From Hyphomicrobiales bacterium (lineage in GTDB: Bacteria > Pseudomonadota > Alphaproteobacteria > Rhizobiales > S144-23), in assembly GCA_015494375.1 (NCBI GenBank), contig WGBL01000351.1:1-5673 (forward strand): 5,673 nt of DNA. The letters run 5' to 3'. Below are positions 1 to 5,660 of this stretch, one piece after another (within the stretch, counting starts at the first letter, position 1; each line of letters starts with the position of its first letter). The notes under the pieces were generated by a model that was not told the origin of the DNA, made no database searches, and saw only the letters and a list, made by a program, of their open reading frames with translations. A program made the translations under genes and the position numbers.

Positions 1-44
1 GCAAAGGGGCGACCGCGCAGGGGAACGAGGGAGGGCGCTGCGCT

Positions 45-134
45 GGATGGGTGGCCGAGTGGTTGAAGGCACCGGTCTTGAAAACCGGCAGGCGGGCAAC
101 CGTCTCGTGGGTTCGAATCCCACCCCATCCGCCA
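45..134 (+). tRNA. tRNA-Ser (anticodon UGA)
   Basis: The cloverleaf can be drawn by eye. The acceptor stem GGATGGG (45-51) pairs with CCCATCC (124-130), followed by discriminator G131 and encoded CCA (132-134). The anticodon stem CCGGT (72-76) pairs with ACCGG (84-88) around the loop CTTGAAA, giving anticodon TGA at 79-81, which reads UCA and other UCN codons. A long variable arm (about 89-106) and the G discriminator are class II serine tRNA identity features. The T arm is GTGGG-TTCGAAT-CCCAC (107-123). Nothing suggests degeneration. Apparent open reading frames starting inside it are artefacts. Confidence 0.98.
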
Positions 135-182
135 AGGTCCGCGGCCCCAAACCGCAGGCGGCCCAGGCAGGCTGCAGCACCG

Positions 183-408
183 GCGCCGTTCTGTCCATGC
201 GGGCGCCACGCCATGCCTTCGTTGCCGGCGCCATTCTGTCGACGCCTGCATCGTTTCTCCATGGCCGCGCCATTCCGTCCACGCCTGCACCGTTCCCTAC
301 ATGGGGGCGCTATTTCGTCCATGCCTGCGCTACGGCGTCCATGCCGAAGCCGTCGCGACCGTACCGCGCGGCCGCTTCGTCGATAGCGGCGCCATCGTGT
401 CCATCGCT
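183..408. repeat. degenerate ~20-bp tandem repeat, also organised as ~40-bp dimers
   Basis: Units beginning GCGCC, GCACC or GCATC start at 183, 203, 228, 248, 267, 287, 307 and 327, mostly 19-20 bases apart, and another clear copy sits at 389-408. Odd units resemble GCGCCATTCCGTCCACGCCT. The copies at 228, 267 and 307 match that sequence at about 17-20 of 20 positions, while 183 and 389 match at about 14-15. Intervening units (248, 287, 327) are more diverged, so a higher-order period of 39-40 bases is visible from 228 to 345. The 346-388 stretch is strongly degenerate but keeps the phase, since 307 to 389 is 82 bases. The period is not a multiple of three, and no start codon with a ribosome binding site serves it, so it is probably non-coding. 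Its role is unknown. Confidence 0.8.
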
Positions 409-623
409 GAGGCATTGTGCGCACATGGGAGCATTGGCGGAGCATTGGCAGCAGCTCCTCCTCAACACAGCGACAGCCTCACACCGGGCTGAGCCTCGGG
501 CCCGGCCGTTGATCGCGAGGCGCCGCGAGCGTCAACACTTCAGATCAGCGGGTCGTGTCTTACTTTGGAGTATCCTTTACGCGTCGGCGGCTTTTCGTGC
601 TGTCTCCCCCCGTTTTTGCACCA

Positions 624-726
624 CGTCATCACCCCCCACGGGCTTGAGCCGGGGAGCAGACCGGGTGATCCAGGGCAAAAGCCTCTGCGCATGGGCCCTG
701 GATTGCCGCGTGACGCGGCAATGACG
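624..726. repeat. composite palindromic intergenic repeat (REP/RIME-like)
   Basis: The element is bounded by CGTCAT (624-629) and its inverse ATGACG (721-726). Inside, TCCAGGGC (669-676) is the exact inverse of GCCCTGGA (695-702). The right arm is a perfect hairpin, ATTGCCGCG (702-710) with CGCGGCAAT (714-722) around TGA. The left arm folds less perfectly, with TCACCC (629-634) against GGGTGA (663-668) and GGC-TTGA-GCC (641-650) inside. From general knowledge, alphaproteobacterial genomes carry many intergenic repeats built as a GGCTTGA-type arm, a TCCAGGG core and a mirrored arm. Membership in such a family is inferred from this resemblance and cannot be confirmed from a single copy. Confidence 0.75.
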
Positions 727-782
727 CAAATGGGATCGCGCGCACAAAAACTCTAACTGAGACACGACCGACCAAGAGGAGC

Positions 783-947
783 ATGCAGTTGGCAACAGCG
801 CCCCTTCCGGCCCACAAGCCGGCCGCCGGCCTTACCCAGCCGCGCCTCGAGCTTGGTGCTTTTAGCGCTCTCGCTCCTTTCTGCGCTTCTTGCCGCGATC
901 GGATACCGAATCCCGCGTGCCGGGCCATGGCCGGGCCCGACTGCTGA
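783..947 (+). CDS. doubtful small open reading frame, 54 codons
   Basis: An ATG at 783 opens a 54-codon frame ending in TGA at 945-947. AAGAGGAG (774-781) lies only one base upstream of the ATG, which is too close for a normal Shine-Dalgarno. An in-frame TTG at 789 would have a workable seven-base spacing. The product is rich in Ala, Pro and Leu, with three cysteines in its last third, and matches no family I recognise. It could be a leader peptide or chance. The purine-rich box is the only reason to list it. Confidence 0.12.
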   Translation: MQLATAPLPAHKPAAGLTQPRLELGAFSALAPFCASCRDRIPNPACRAMAGPDC

Positions 948-950
948 GCT

Positions 951-1004
951 TTGCAACCTTGCGTCCCCTTGCATTGCCCTTGCCTTGCCGCGCAATTGCT
1001 GCAA
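951..1004. promoter_or_regulatory. TTGC/GCAA motif cluster, possible operator region
   Basis: TTGC occurs seven times on the plus strand within this stretch, including CTTGC at 958, 968, 979 and 984 (spacings of 10, 11 and 5). It ends in overlapping palindromes GCAATTGC (992-999) and TTGC-T-GCAA (996-1004), and begins with palindromic TTGCAA (951-956). It lies 46-110 bases upstream of the BKACE start, where a regulator could bind. No -10-like box accompanies it. Assignment as an operator is inference, since TTGCAA-type palindromes are common in bacterial operators but not diagnostic. Confidence 0.2.
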
Positions 1005-1049
1005 CCTTTCCCCAAGCCCTTCGGCCCCGTTCACCCCTCGCGCATCCCT

Positions 1050-1056
1050 AGGAGGA
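1050..1056 (+). promoter_or_regulatory. strong Shine-Dalgarno for the BKACE gene
   Basis: AGGAGGA lies four bases before the ATG at 1061. It is the best ribosome binding site in the window and fixes the start of this gene. Longer frames running in from upstream in other phases have nothing comparable. Confidence 0.85.
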
Positions 1057-1060
1057 GCGC

Positions 1061-1906
1061 ATGAGCACGCCCTGCATCATTACCGTCGCCATCACCGGCT
1101 CCGTGCCCCGCAAAGAGGACAACCCCGCCGTCCCCATCTCGCTCGATGAGCAAATCGAGGCGACGATCGCCTCTTTCGAGGCGGGCGCCGCCGTCGTCCA
1201 TGTCCATGTGCGGAACGAGGACCAGACACCGAGCTCGGACCCCGACAAGTTCCTCGCCTTCAAGCAAGCCATCAATCGCCACTGCCCGGGGATGATCGTG
1301 CAGTTCTCAACAGGCGGCCGCTCGGGCCATGGCTCCGAGCGGGGCGGCATGCTCAAGCATCGGCCCGACATGGCTTCGCTGGCCACGGGCTCGTGCAACT
1401 TCCCTTCACGCGTCTATGAGAATCCGCCCGAGCTCATCCGCGAGCTCGCCGGGAAGATGCGAACCCATGGCATCAAGCCCGAAATCGAAGTTTTCGATCT
1501 CGCAATGCTCTACAACGCCATCGACCTCGCCGACGAGGGGCTCATTGCGCGCCCCCTCCATGTCCAGTTCGTGCTGAGTGTCAAGAATGCGCTGCCGGCG
1601 CGTCGCGAGATCCTCGAGTTCGAGGTTGCCGAGCTCCGCCGCCTCGAGCCAGACGCCACCTGGAATGCCGCGGGCATCGGCCGTCATCAGCTCGAGGTCA
1701 ACCGCTGGACACTCGAGATGGGCGGGCATTGCCGAACCGGGCTCGAGGACAACATACGCATGGACAAACACACCCTGGCACCATCAAATGCGGCACTCGT
1801 GGCCCGGCTTGCGGACCTTTGCGAGGAATATGGCCGGCACCCTGCGAGTGTCGCCGAAGCGCGCAAGATCCTCTCTCTGCCTACCTCTCCTCTCATCTCG
1901 ACCTGA
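1061..1906 (+). CDS. beta-keto acid cleavage enzyme (BKACE / DUF849 family)
   Basis: This 281-residue protein belongs to the DUF849 family, also called 3-keto-5-aminohexanoate cleavage enzyme (Kce) or BKACE. These are zinc-dependent TIM-barrel enzymes that condense a beta-keto acid with acetyl-CoA and release acetoacetate plus a new CoA ester. Visible family motifs are PCIITVAITGSVPRKED at the N terminus, HVHVR with the metal-binding pair His47 and His49, FSTGGRSG (82-89), SLATGSCNFP (106-115), PEIEVFD (140-146), and RTGLEDNI (225-232). The last supplies Arg225, metal-ligand Glu229 and Asp230, matching the catalytic set known from Kce. The length is normal for the family and no core residue is missing. 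It probably acts in the cytoplasm. Substrates across the family are diverse (aminated, hydroxylated and plain beta-keto acids, dehydrocarnitine), and the sequence alone does not tell which applies here. It precedes three sulfolactate-type genes but is separated from them by 281 bases, so co-transcription is uncertain. Family confidence is high; substrate unknown. Confidence 0.93.
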   Translation: MSTPCIITVAITGSVPRKEDNPAVPISLDEQIEATIASFEAGAAVVHVHVRNEDQTPSSDPDKFLAFKQAINRHCPGMIVQFSTGGRSGHGSERGGMLKHRPDMASLATGSCNFPSRVYENPPELIRELAGKMRTHGIKPEIEVFDLAMLYNAIDLADEGLIARPLHVQFVLSVKNALPARREILEFEVAELRRLEPDATWNAAGIGRHQLEVNRWTLEMGGHCRTGLEDNIRMDKHTLAPSNAALVARLADLCEEYGRHPASVAEARKILSLPTSPLIST

Positions 1907-1910
1907 GGGC

Positions 1911-1931
1911 CACGCCTCGGCATTCGGCGTG
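1911..1931 (+). terminator. weak hairpin after the BKACE gene
   Basis: CACGCC (1911-1916) pairs with GGCGTG (1926-1931) around a nine-base loop, starting five bases after the stop codon. There is no T run behind it, so it is not a classic intrinsic terminator. It might slow polymerase, protect the 3' end, or be chance in GC-rich sequence. Confidence 0.2.
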
Positions 1932-2116
1932 CGGTAGGCCGGCGCTGGCGATGATCTGAGTCCCGGTCGTGTTGCTGCCGCACCTCGTGACGCTGGGCGC
2001 CGCCCCTGGGCTCTGTAATTGGGAATGAAACCGAGAGCGTTCTTGTGCTAACAGTTGGGATGATTTGCACGCGGGGCGAACCATAGGCCGTGCGACCTGC
2101 CGGCGGGCGAGTTGGA

Positions 2117-2161
2117 TATGGGGCGAGCGATACGAGGGCCGACCTCGGCCGAACGCCCATA
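2117..2161 (+). promoter_or_regulatory. nested stem structure in the suyB leader
   Basis: TATGGGGCG (2117-2125) can pair with CGCCCATA (2154-2161) with one bulged G. Inside lies a second hairpin, GGCCG (2137-2141) with CGGCC (2146-2150) around ACCT. The structure ends about 13 bases before the ribosome binding site of suyB. The surrounding 1907-2187 gap contains no gene, and in particular no SAF-domain small subunit in any frame. Its only AT-rich patch, around 2010-2066, is where a promoter would most likely lie, but no good -35/-10 pair could be picked out. A regulatory role is inference. Confidence 0.3.
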
Positions 2162-2174
2162 CCCCGTTGTGAAT

Positions 2175-2180
2175 GGGAGG
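2175..2180 (+). promoter_or_regulatory. Shine-Dalgarno that decides the suyB start
   Basis: GGGAGG lies seven bases before the ATG at 2188. An in-frame ATG at 2173 overlaps this box and has no ribosome binding site of its own, so the downstream ATG is the better start. This trims five residues (MGGKQ) from the longest frame. Confidence 0.75.
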
Positions 2181-2187
2181 CAAGCAG

Positions 2188-3372
2188 ATGGCTGAAGGCG
2201 CGAGCGAGGGGCGCACCTTCCTCGGGTATCGGCGCGAGAACGGCCGCGTCGGGGTGCGTAATCATGTTGTCATCCTGCCGGTCGACGACATCTCCAATGC
2301 CGCGGCCGAGCATGTCGCACAAAACATCACAGGGACCCTCGCCCTGCCCCATGCCTATGGCCGTTTGCAATTCGGCGCCGATCTCGAGCTCTTCTTCCGC
2401 ACCATGATCGGCACTGGCAGCAATCCCAACGTCGCCGCGGCAGTCGTCATCGGCATCGAGCCCGGCTGGACCCAGCGCATTGTCGACGGCATCGAGGAGA
2501 CGGGCAAACCGGTGGCGGGCTTTGCCATCGAGCAGAACGGCGATATCGCAACCATCGCTGCGGCCTCTCGCAAGGCCAAGGAGTTCGTCCACTGGGCGAG
2601 CGAACTGGTGCGTGAGCCGTGCCCCATCTCCGAGCTCTGGGTCTCGACCAAATGCGGCGAATCCGACACCACGACAGGGCTCGGCTCGTGCCCCACCGTC
2701 GGCAATATGTATGACAAGCTGATCCCCGAAGGCATCTATGGCGTCTTCGGCGAGACGAGCGAGATCACGGGCGCCGAGCACATCTGCGCCCGTCGCGCTG
2801 CTACCCCCGAGGTGGGCGAGAAATTCATGGCGACCTTCGAGGCCTACCAGCGCGAGGTGATCGAGGCCCACAAGACCGATGATCTTTCCGAATCCCAACC
2901 CACGAAAGGCAACATTGAAGGCGGCCTCACAACAATCGAGGAGAAGGCGCTCGGCAACCTCGAGAAGATCGGCCGCACAAGCCGCTATATCGACGTGCTT
3001 GCGCCCGCCGAGCCGCCCGCGAAAGGACCGGGGCTTTACTTCATGGACACCTCATCGGCGGCGGCCGAGTGCGTGACCCTCATGGCTGCGGCGGGCTTTG
3101 TGGTGCACACTTTCCCCACAGGCCAGGGCAATGTCGTCGGCAATCCCATTCTGCCGGTGATCAAGATCTCCGCCAATCCGCGCACGGTGCGCACCATGTC
3201 GGAGCACATCGACCTCGACGTCTCAGGGATTCTCAGGCGCGAGATGACACTCGATCAGGCGGGCGATGCGCTCATTGACATGATCGTGCGCACCGCCAGC
3301 GGACGGCTGACGGCCGCTGAGGTGCTCGGCCATCGCGAGTTCGTCCTCACCAAGCTCTATCGCAGCGCCTGA
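2188..3372 (+). CDS. suyB: UxaA-family hydrolase, probable (R)-sulfolactate sulfo-lyase large subunit
   Basis: The 394-residue protein is a stand-alone C-terminal domain of the altronate/galactarate dehydratase (UxaA/GarD) family. In SuyAB the large subunit works with a small SAF-domain subunit, SuyA, to split (R)-3-sulfolactate into pyruvate and sulfite. Visible motifs are GYRRENGRVGVRNHV (13-27), PHAYGR (54-59), GTGSNPNVA (75-83), KCGESDTTTG (155-164), GETSEITGAEH (188-198), QPTKGNIEGGLTTIEEKAL (237-255) and FPTGQGNVVGNPILPVIK (309-326). The PHAYGR and QPTKGN forms differ from what I recall of altronate dehydratases (PHT-GC and NPSPGN-like) and fit my recollection of SuyB. The length is close to that of SuyB. 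No SAF domain is fused at the N terminus and none is encoded nearby, which is odd because the subunits are normally adjacent. The gene ends 17 bases before slcC, suggesting one transcript. Family membership is firm; sulfolactate as substrate rests on motif memory and on the two dehydrogenases that follow. Another sulfonated or polyhydroxy acid remains possible. Confidence 0.78.
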   Translation: MAEGASEGRTFLGYRRENGRVGVRNHVVILPVDDISNAAAEHVAQNITGTLALPHAYGRLQFGADLELFFRTMIGTGSNPNVAAAVVIGIEPGWTQRIVDGIEETGKPVAGFAIEQNGDIATIAAASRKAKEFVHWASELVREPCPISELWVSTKCGESDTTTGLGSCPTVGNMYDKLIPEGIYGVFGETSEITGAEHICARRAATPEVGEKFMATFEAYQREVIEAHKTDDLSESQPTKGNIEGGLTTIEEKALGNLEKIGRTSRYIDVLAPAEPPAKGPGLYFMDTSSAAAECVTLMAAAGFVVHTFPTGQGNVVGNPILPVIKISANPRTVRTMSEHIDLDVSGILRREMTLDQAGDALIDMIVRTASGRLTAAEVLGHREFVLTKLYRSA

Positions 3373-3389
3373 GCAAACGAGAGCGCCCC

Positions 3390-4334
3390 GTGGCCGACGT
3401 CGTCATCTCGGAATTCATGGACGAGGAGATCCTGGCCGACCTCGCACGCGCCTATACGGTCCACTATGAGCCCACGCTCTGGCGGGCACCCGATCGTCTG
3501 GCGGCCCAACTGGGCGAGGCCCGCGCCCTCATCGTCCGCAACCGCACGCGAGTCGATGCTCCGCTCCTTGCCCGTGGCCCCAAACTGAAAGTCATCGGGC
3601 GCATGGGCGTCGGGCTCGACAACATCGACACCGGCGCATGCCGAAGGCGCGGCATTGCCGTATGCACAACCCCTGGGGCCAATGCCACAAGCGTTGCCGA
3701 ATACGTGATGGTGACGACGCTTGTGCTCTTGAGGCCCGTCTATGGCGAGAGCGCGGCGGTGCGCGCGGGAGGGTGGCCGCGCGAGGCTCTGGCCAAGGGG
3801 TGCGAGGCAGCGGGCAAGACCATGGGGCTTATCGGGTTTGGCGCCACCGGCCGCGCGGTGGCCAGGCGGGCACGCGCCTTCGAGATGGATGTGCTCGCCC
3901 ACGACCCGCTGCTCGAGCCCCAGGCCACCGACTGGGCCGAGGCGAGGCCCACCGATTTCGACGCGCTCCTTGCGTTGGCCGATGTCGTGAGCCTCCATCT
4001 CCCGCTCATGCCCGAGACGCGCAACCTCATCGACGCCCGAGCGATTGGCCGCATGAAGCCGGGGGCATTGCTCATCAATGCTGCGCGCGGGGGCATAGTC
4101 GACGAGGGCGCACTCATTGCCGCTTTGCGCGCGGGCCGGCTTGGCGGCGCGGCCCTCGATGTGTTTGCCGAAGAGCCGCTTAACCGAGAAAAGGGACAGC
4201 GCTTCGACGGCGTGCCCAACCTCATCTTGACGCCCCACATCGCCGGTGTCACAGGGCAGTCGAACCGCCGCGTTGCGGCCCTCACCGTCGCCGCTGTGCG
4301 CAAGGAGCTCGAAGCTCGAAAGGGTGCGGAATAA
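3390..4334 (+). CDS. slcC: D-2-hydroxyacid dehydrogenase, probable (S)-sulfolactate dehydrogenase
   Basis: This 314-residue protein is an NAD-dependent D-isomer 2-hydroxyacid dehydrogenase of the phosphoglycerate dehydrogenase type, without the C-terminal ACT regulatory domain of many SerA proteins. The Rossmann motif is GFGATG (149-154), with Asp172 at the end of the next strand (VLAHDP), favouring NAD over NADP. The catalytic trio is visible: Arg233 (NAARGGIVDE), Glu262 (DVFAEEPL) and His283 (LTPHIAG). The substrate-side motif GRMGVGLDNID (70-80) is present. In Chromohalobacter, SlcC oxidises (S)-sulfolactate to sulfopyruvate and works with ComC to invert the stereocentre for SuyAB. The opening MADVVISEFMD and the position after a suyB-like gene support this assignment. 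The start is GTG, with a weak GAGAG (3379-3383) six bases upstream. Enzyme class is nearly certain; substrate is inferred from context and could be another 2-hydroxy acid. Confidence 0.8.
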   Translation: MADVVISEFMDEEILADLARAYTVHYEPTLWRAPDRLAAQLGEARALIVRNRTRVDAPLLARGPKLKVIGRMGVGLDNIDTGACRRRGIAVCTTPGANATSVAEYVMVTTLVLLRPVYGESAAVRAGGWPREALAKGCEAAGKTMGLIGFGATGRAVARRARAFEMDVLAHDPLLEPQATDWAEARPTDFDALLALADVVSLHLPLMPETRNLIDARAIGRMKPGALLINAARGGIVDEGALIAALRAGRLGGAALDVFAEEPLNREKGQRFDGVPNLILTPHIAGVTGQSNRRVAALTVAAVRKELEARKGAE

Positions 4335-4368
4335 GCGGAGACGTGTGCCAGCTCAGGGCGCGCAGAGC

Positions 4369-4424
4369 ATGCCCCTCAAGCGGCGCTAAAAAACCGAGGG
4401 GCGAGAAAGGAGCCCAAGGGGCAT
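4369..4424 (+). promoter_or_regulatory. possible two-state RNA structure before comC
   Basis: In the 91-base gap between slcC and comC, GCCCCTC (4371-4377) can pair perfectly with GAGGGGC (4396-4402) across an 18-base loop containing an A run. The same strand, as ATGCCCCT (4369-4376), is also the exact inverse of AGGGGCAT (4417-4424), which ends one base before the ATG of comC and covers a purine-rich AAGGGG box. The two pairings exclude each other: the first frees the start region and the second hides it. A second purine box, AAAGGAG (4406-4412), lies 13 bases from the ATG. The pairings are seen directly; a switch function is inference. Confidence 0.35.
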
Positions 4425-4425
4425 C

Positions 4426-5436
4426 ATGGAGTCTATCACCATTAACGTCGATGAACTGGAAGAAACCATTCAGAGGGCATTCGAGAAAAGCGGTGCCAGC
4501 ACCCGCAATGCCCGGTCGGTCGCCCGCGCGCTGACACTTGCCGAGGTCGACGGCAAGACGGGCCATGGCCTCTTGCGGGTGCCGAGCTATATTGGCCAGC
4601 TCCGCGCCGGCAAGGTCGATGGCAAAGCTCGGCCGAGGGCGACACAACTGCGCCCCGGCGTGCTCGTGGTCGACGCCAATGGCGGCTTCGCCTATCCGGC
4701 CTTCGATCTCGTCCACCGCCAATTGCCTGCCCTCACCAATCAGACGGGAATTGCCGCGGCCGCAATTCGGCGCTCACATCATTTCGGGGTCGCCGGCCAT
4801 CAGGCCGAGCGGCTGGCCGATGCCGGCCTCGTCGGCCTCGTCTTCGGCAATTCGCCCAAGGCCATGGCGCCGTGGGGTGGCCGCGACGCCGTCTTCGGCA
4901 CCAATCCCATCGCCTTTGCCGCCCCGCGGCGGGCCGCGCCTCCCATTGTCGTCGATCTCGCCCTCTCGCAGGTGGCGCGCGCCAATGTGCTCAAGGCCGC
5001 CGAGGCGGGCGAGGCGATCCCGCAAGGCTGGGCACTCGATAGAGAAGGCCGGCCGACCACCGATGCCAAGGCCGCGCTCGCGGGCACCATGACGCCCCTC
5101 GGCGGCGCCAAAGGCGCGGCGCTTGCGCTCATGGTCGAGGTGCTGGCGGCAGTCCTCGTGGGCGCCAATCTCTCGTTCGAGGCGAGCTCCTTTTTCGATG
5201 AGGAAGGCCCCCCGCCCGCCGTTGGCCAATTGCTCATCGCCATCGATCCACGCGCCTTTGCCGACGGCCAAGGCTTCTTCGCCCGCATGGAGCGCCTCGT
5301 TGAGGTCATCGAGAGCCAGGAGGGCGCGCGATTGCCTGGAAGCCAACGCATCGCCAGACGAGAGCGCGCGAAAGCAAAGGGCGTCGAAGTGAACGCCGCC
5401 ATCCTCGCCAAGGTCCGGGCATTCGCGACGGCCTGA
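4426..5436 (+). CDS. comC: Ldh_2-family oxidoreductase, probable (R)-sulfolactate dehydrogenase
   Basis: This 336-residue protein belongs to the malate/L-lactate/L-sulfolactate dehydrogenase family (Ldh_2), a fold unrelated to the classical lactate dehydrogenases. Motifs in order are EVDGKTGHGLLRVPSY (40-55), containing the conserved His47; RRSHHFGVAGH (115-125), with the paired histidines; NSPKAMAPWGG (142-152); FGTNPIAFAAP (157-167); DLALSQVAR (177-185); and LGGAKGAALALM (225-236). The length is normal for the family. In bacterial sulfolactate degradation ComC (also called SlcD) interconverts sulfopyruvate and (R)-sulfolactate using NADP(H). Together with SlcC it acts as a two-enzyme racemase feeding SuyAB. 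The archaeal relative serves coenzyme M synthesis. The gene is separated from slcC by 91 bases that could fold over its start. Family membership is firm, but relatives act on ureidoglycolate, malate, delta-1-piperideine-2-carboxylate and others, so the substrate assignment rests on the neighbours. Confidence 0.8.
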   Translation: MESITINVDELEETIQRAFEKSGASTRNARSVARALTLAEVDGKTGHGLLRVPSYIGQLRAGKVDGKARPRATQLRPGVLVVDANGGFAYPAFDLVHRQLPALTNQTGIAAAAIRRSHHFGVAGHQAERLADAGLVGLVFGNSPKAMAPWGGRDAVFGTNPIAFAAPRRAAPPIVVDLALSQVARANVLKAAEAGEAIPQGWALDREGRPTTDAKAALAGTMTPLGGAKGAALALMVEVLAAVLVGANLSFEASSFFDEEGPPPAVGQLLIAIDPRAFADGQGFFARMERLVEVIESQEGARLPGSQRIARRERAKAKGVEVNAAILAKVRAFATA

Positions 5437-5444
5437 CGTCTTTT
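5427..5444 (+). terminator. very weak terminator-like hairpin at the end of comC
   Basis: GACG (5427-5430) pairs with CGTC (5437-5440) around a six-base loop that holds the stop codon, and TTTT follows at once. A four-base-pair stem is short for an intrinsic terminator. It may be chance. Confidence 0.15.
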
Positions 5445-5464
5445 GCTGTCCGATCAGATGTTGA

Positions 5465-5491
5465 GCAACCGGCAAGATGGGTTACGGTTGC
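5465..5491 (+). other. hairpin downstream of comC
   Basis: GCAACCG (5465-5471) pairs perfectly with CGGTTGC (5485-5491) around a 13-base loop, 28 bases after the stop codon of comC. No T run follows, so it would have to act as an RNA-stabilising or Rho-dependent 3' end rather than as an intrinsic terminator. Confidence 0.25.
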
Positions 5492-5537
5492 GCCCGATGG
5501 CATGGATTGCATGTCTCTTCATTGGCGCATGCTCTAG

Positions 5538-5660
5538 GCTGCGGCGGCGGGGCTTTTCAAAACCGCCATCGCGGGCTATGGCGGGGCCCAGAAACGCGCC
5601 ATGGGGCTCGGGCGGGCCGAGTGTCCGGCGGCGATATTGGCAAAGGCGAACAACGCCTGA
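5538..5660 (+). pseudogene. possible 3' fragment of an unidentified gene
   Basis: After an in-frame TAG at 5535-5537, an open frame runs to TGA at 5658-5660. It reads as a plausible protein tail, ending GYGGAQKRAMGLGRAECPAA and then ILAKANNA. It has no start codon before the internal ATG (Met of QKRAM) and no ribosome binding site. It could be the decayed end of a gene, or chance coding-like sequence. No family is recognised. The hairpin CCGCCAT (5563-5569) with ATGGCGG (5578-5584) lies inside it. Read on the minus strand, that hairpin is followed by TTTT, so it might instead terminate a leftward gene beyond the window. Confidence 0.15.

Larger units (their letters stand above)
135..1049. other. 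long intergenic region without a convincing gene
   Basis: About 915 bases separate the tRNA from the ribosome binding site of the first protein gene. Reading frames here on both strands are low-complexity Ala/Pro/Arg/Ser strings with no recognisable motif, typical of chance frames in GC-rich DNA. The region holds the 20-bp tandem repeat (183-408), the palindromic element (624-726), a weak 54-codon reading frame (783-947) and a TTGC-rich stretch (951-1004). Nothing notable is seen in 409-623 beyond a short direct GCATTGG doublet near 431 and 442. No sigma-70 promoter with good -35 and -10 boxes could be picked out. Confidence 0.6.

Noticed and set aside
45..134. tRNA-Ser as an integration site for a genomic island
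   Set aside because: No second copy of the tRNA 3' end, integrase or mobile-element gene is visible in the window.
183..408. CRISPR array
   Set aside because: The units are contiguous and degenerate, with no alternation of identical repeats and unique spacers, and no cas gene is nearby.
47..724. 225-codon plus-strand frame covering the tRNA and the tandem repeat
   Set aside because: It begins inside the tRNA gene, crosses the non-coding repeat and the palindromic element, and has no ribosome binding site or recognisable motif.
853..1149. 98-codon TTG-start frame with a hydrophobic N terminus (LLALSLLSALLAAIGY)
   Set aside because: It could pass for a membrane segment, but there is no Shine-Dalgarno, the rest is low-complexity, and it overlaps the first 89 bases of the well-supported BKACE gene.
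1687..2898. 403-codon open frame on the minus strand, longer than the suyB gene it overlaps
   Set aside because: It runs antisense across the BKACE end and most of suyB, has no family motif, and its openness follows from GC-biased third positions of the sense genes. The sense proteins show clear conserved motifs.
3357..4238. 293-codon minus-strand frame opposite slcC
   Set aside because: It is a shadow of the slcC codons with low-complexity composition and no recognised domain. The same applies to the minus-strand frames opposite comC (4774-5475).
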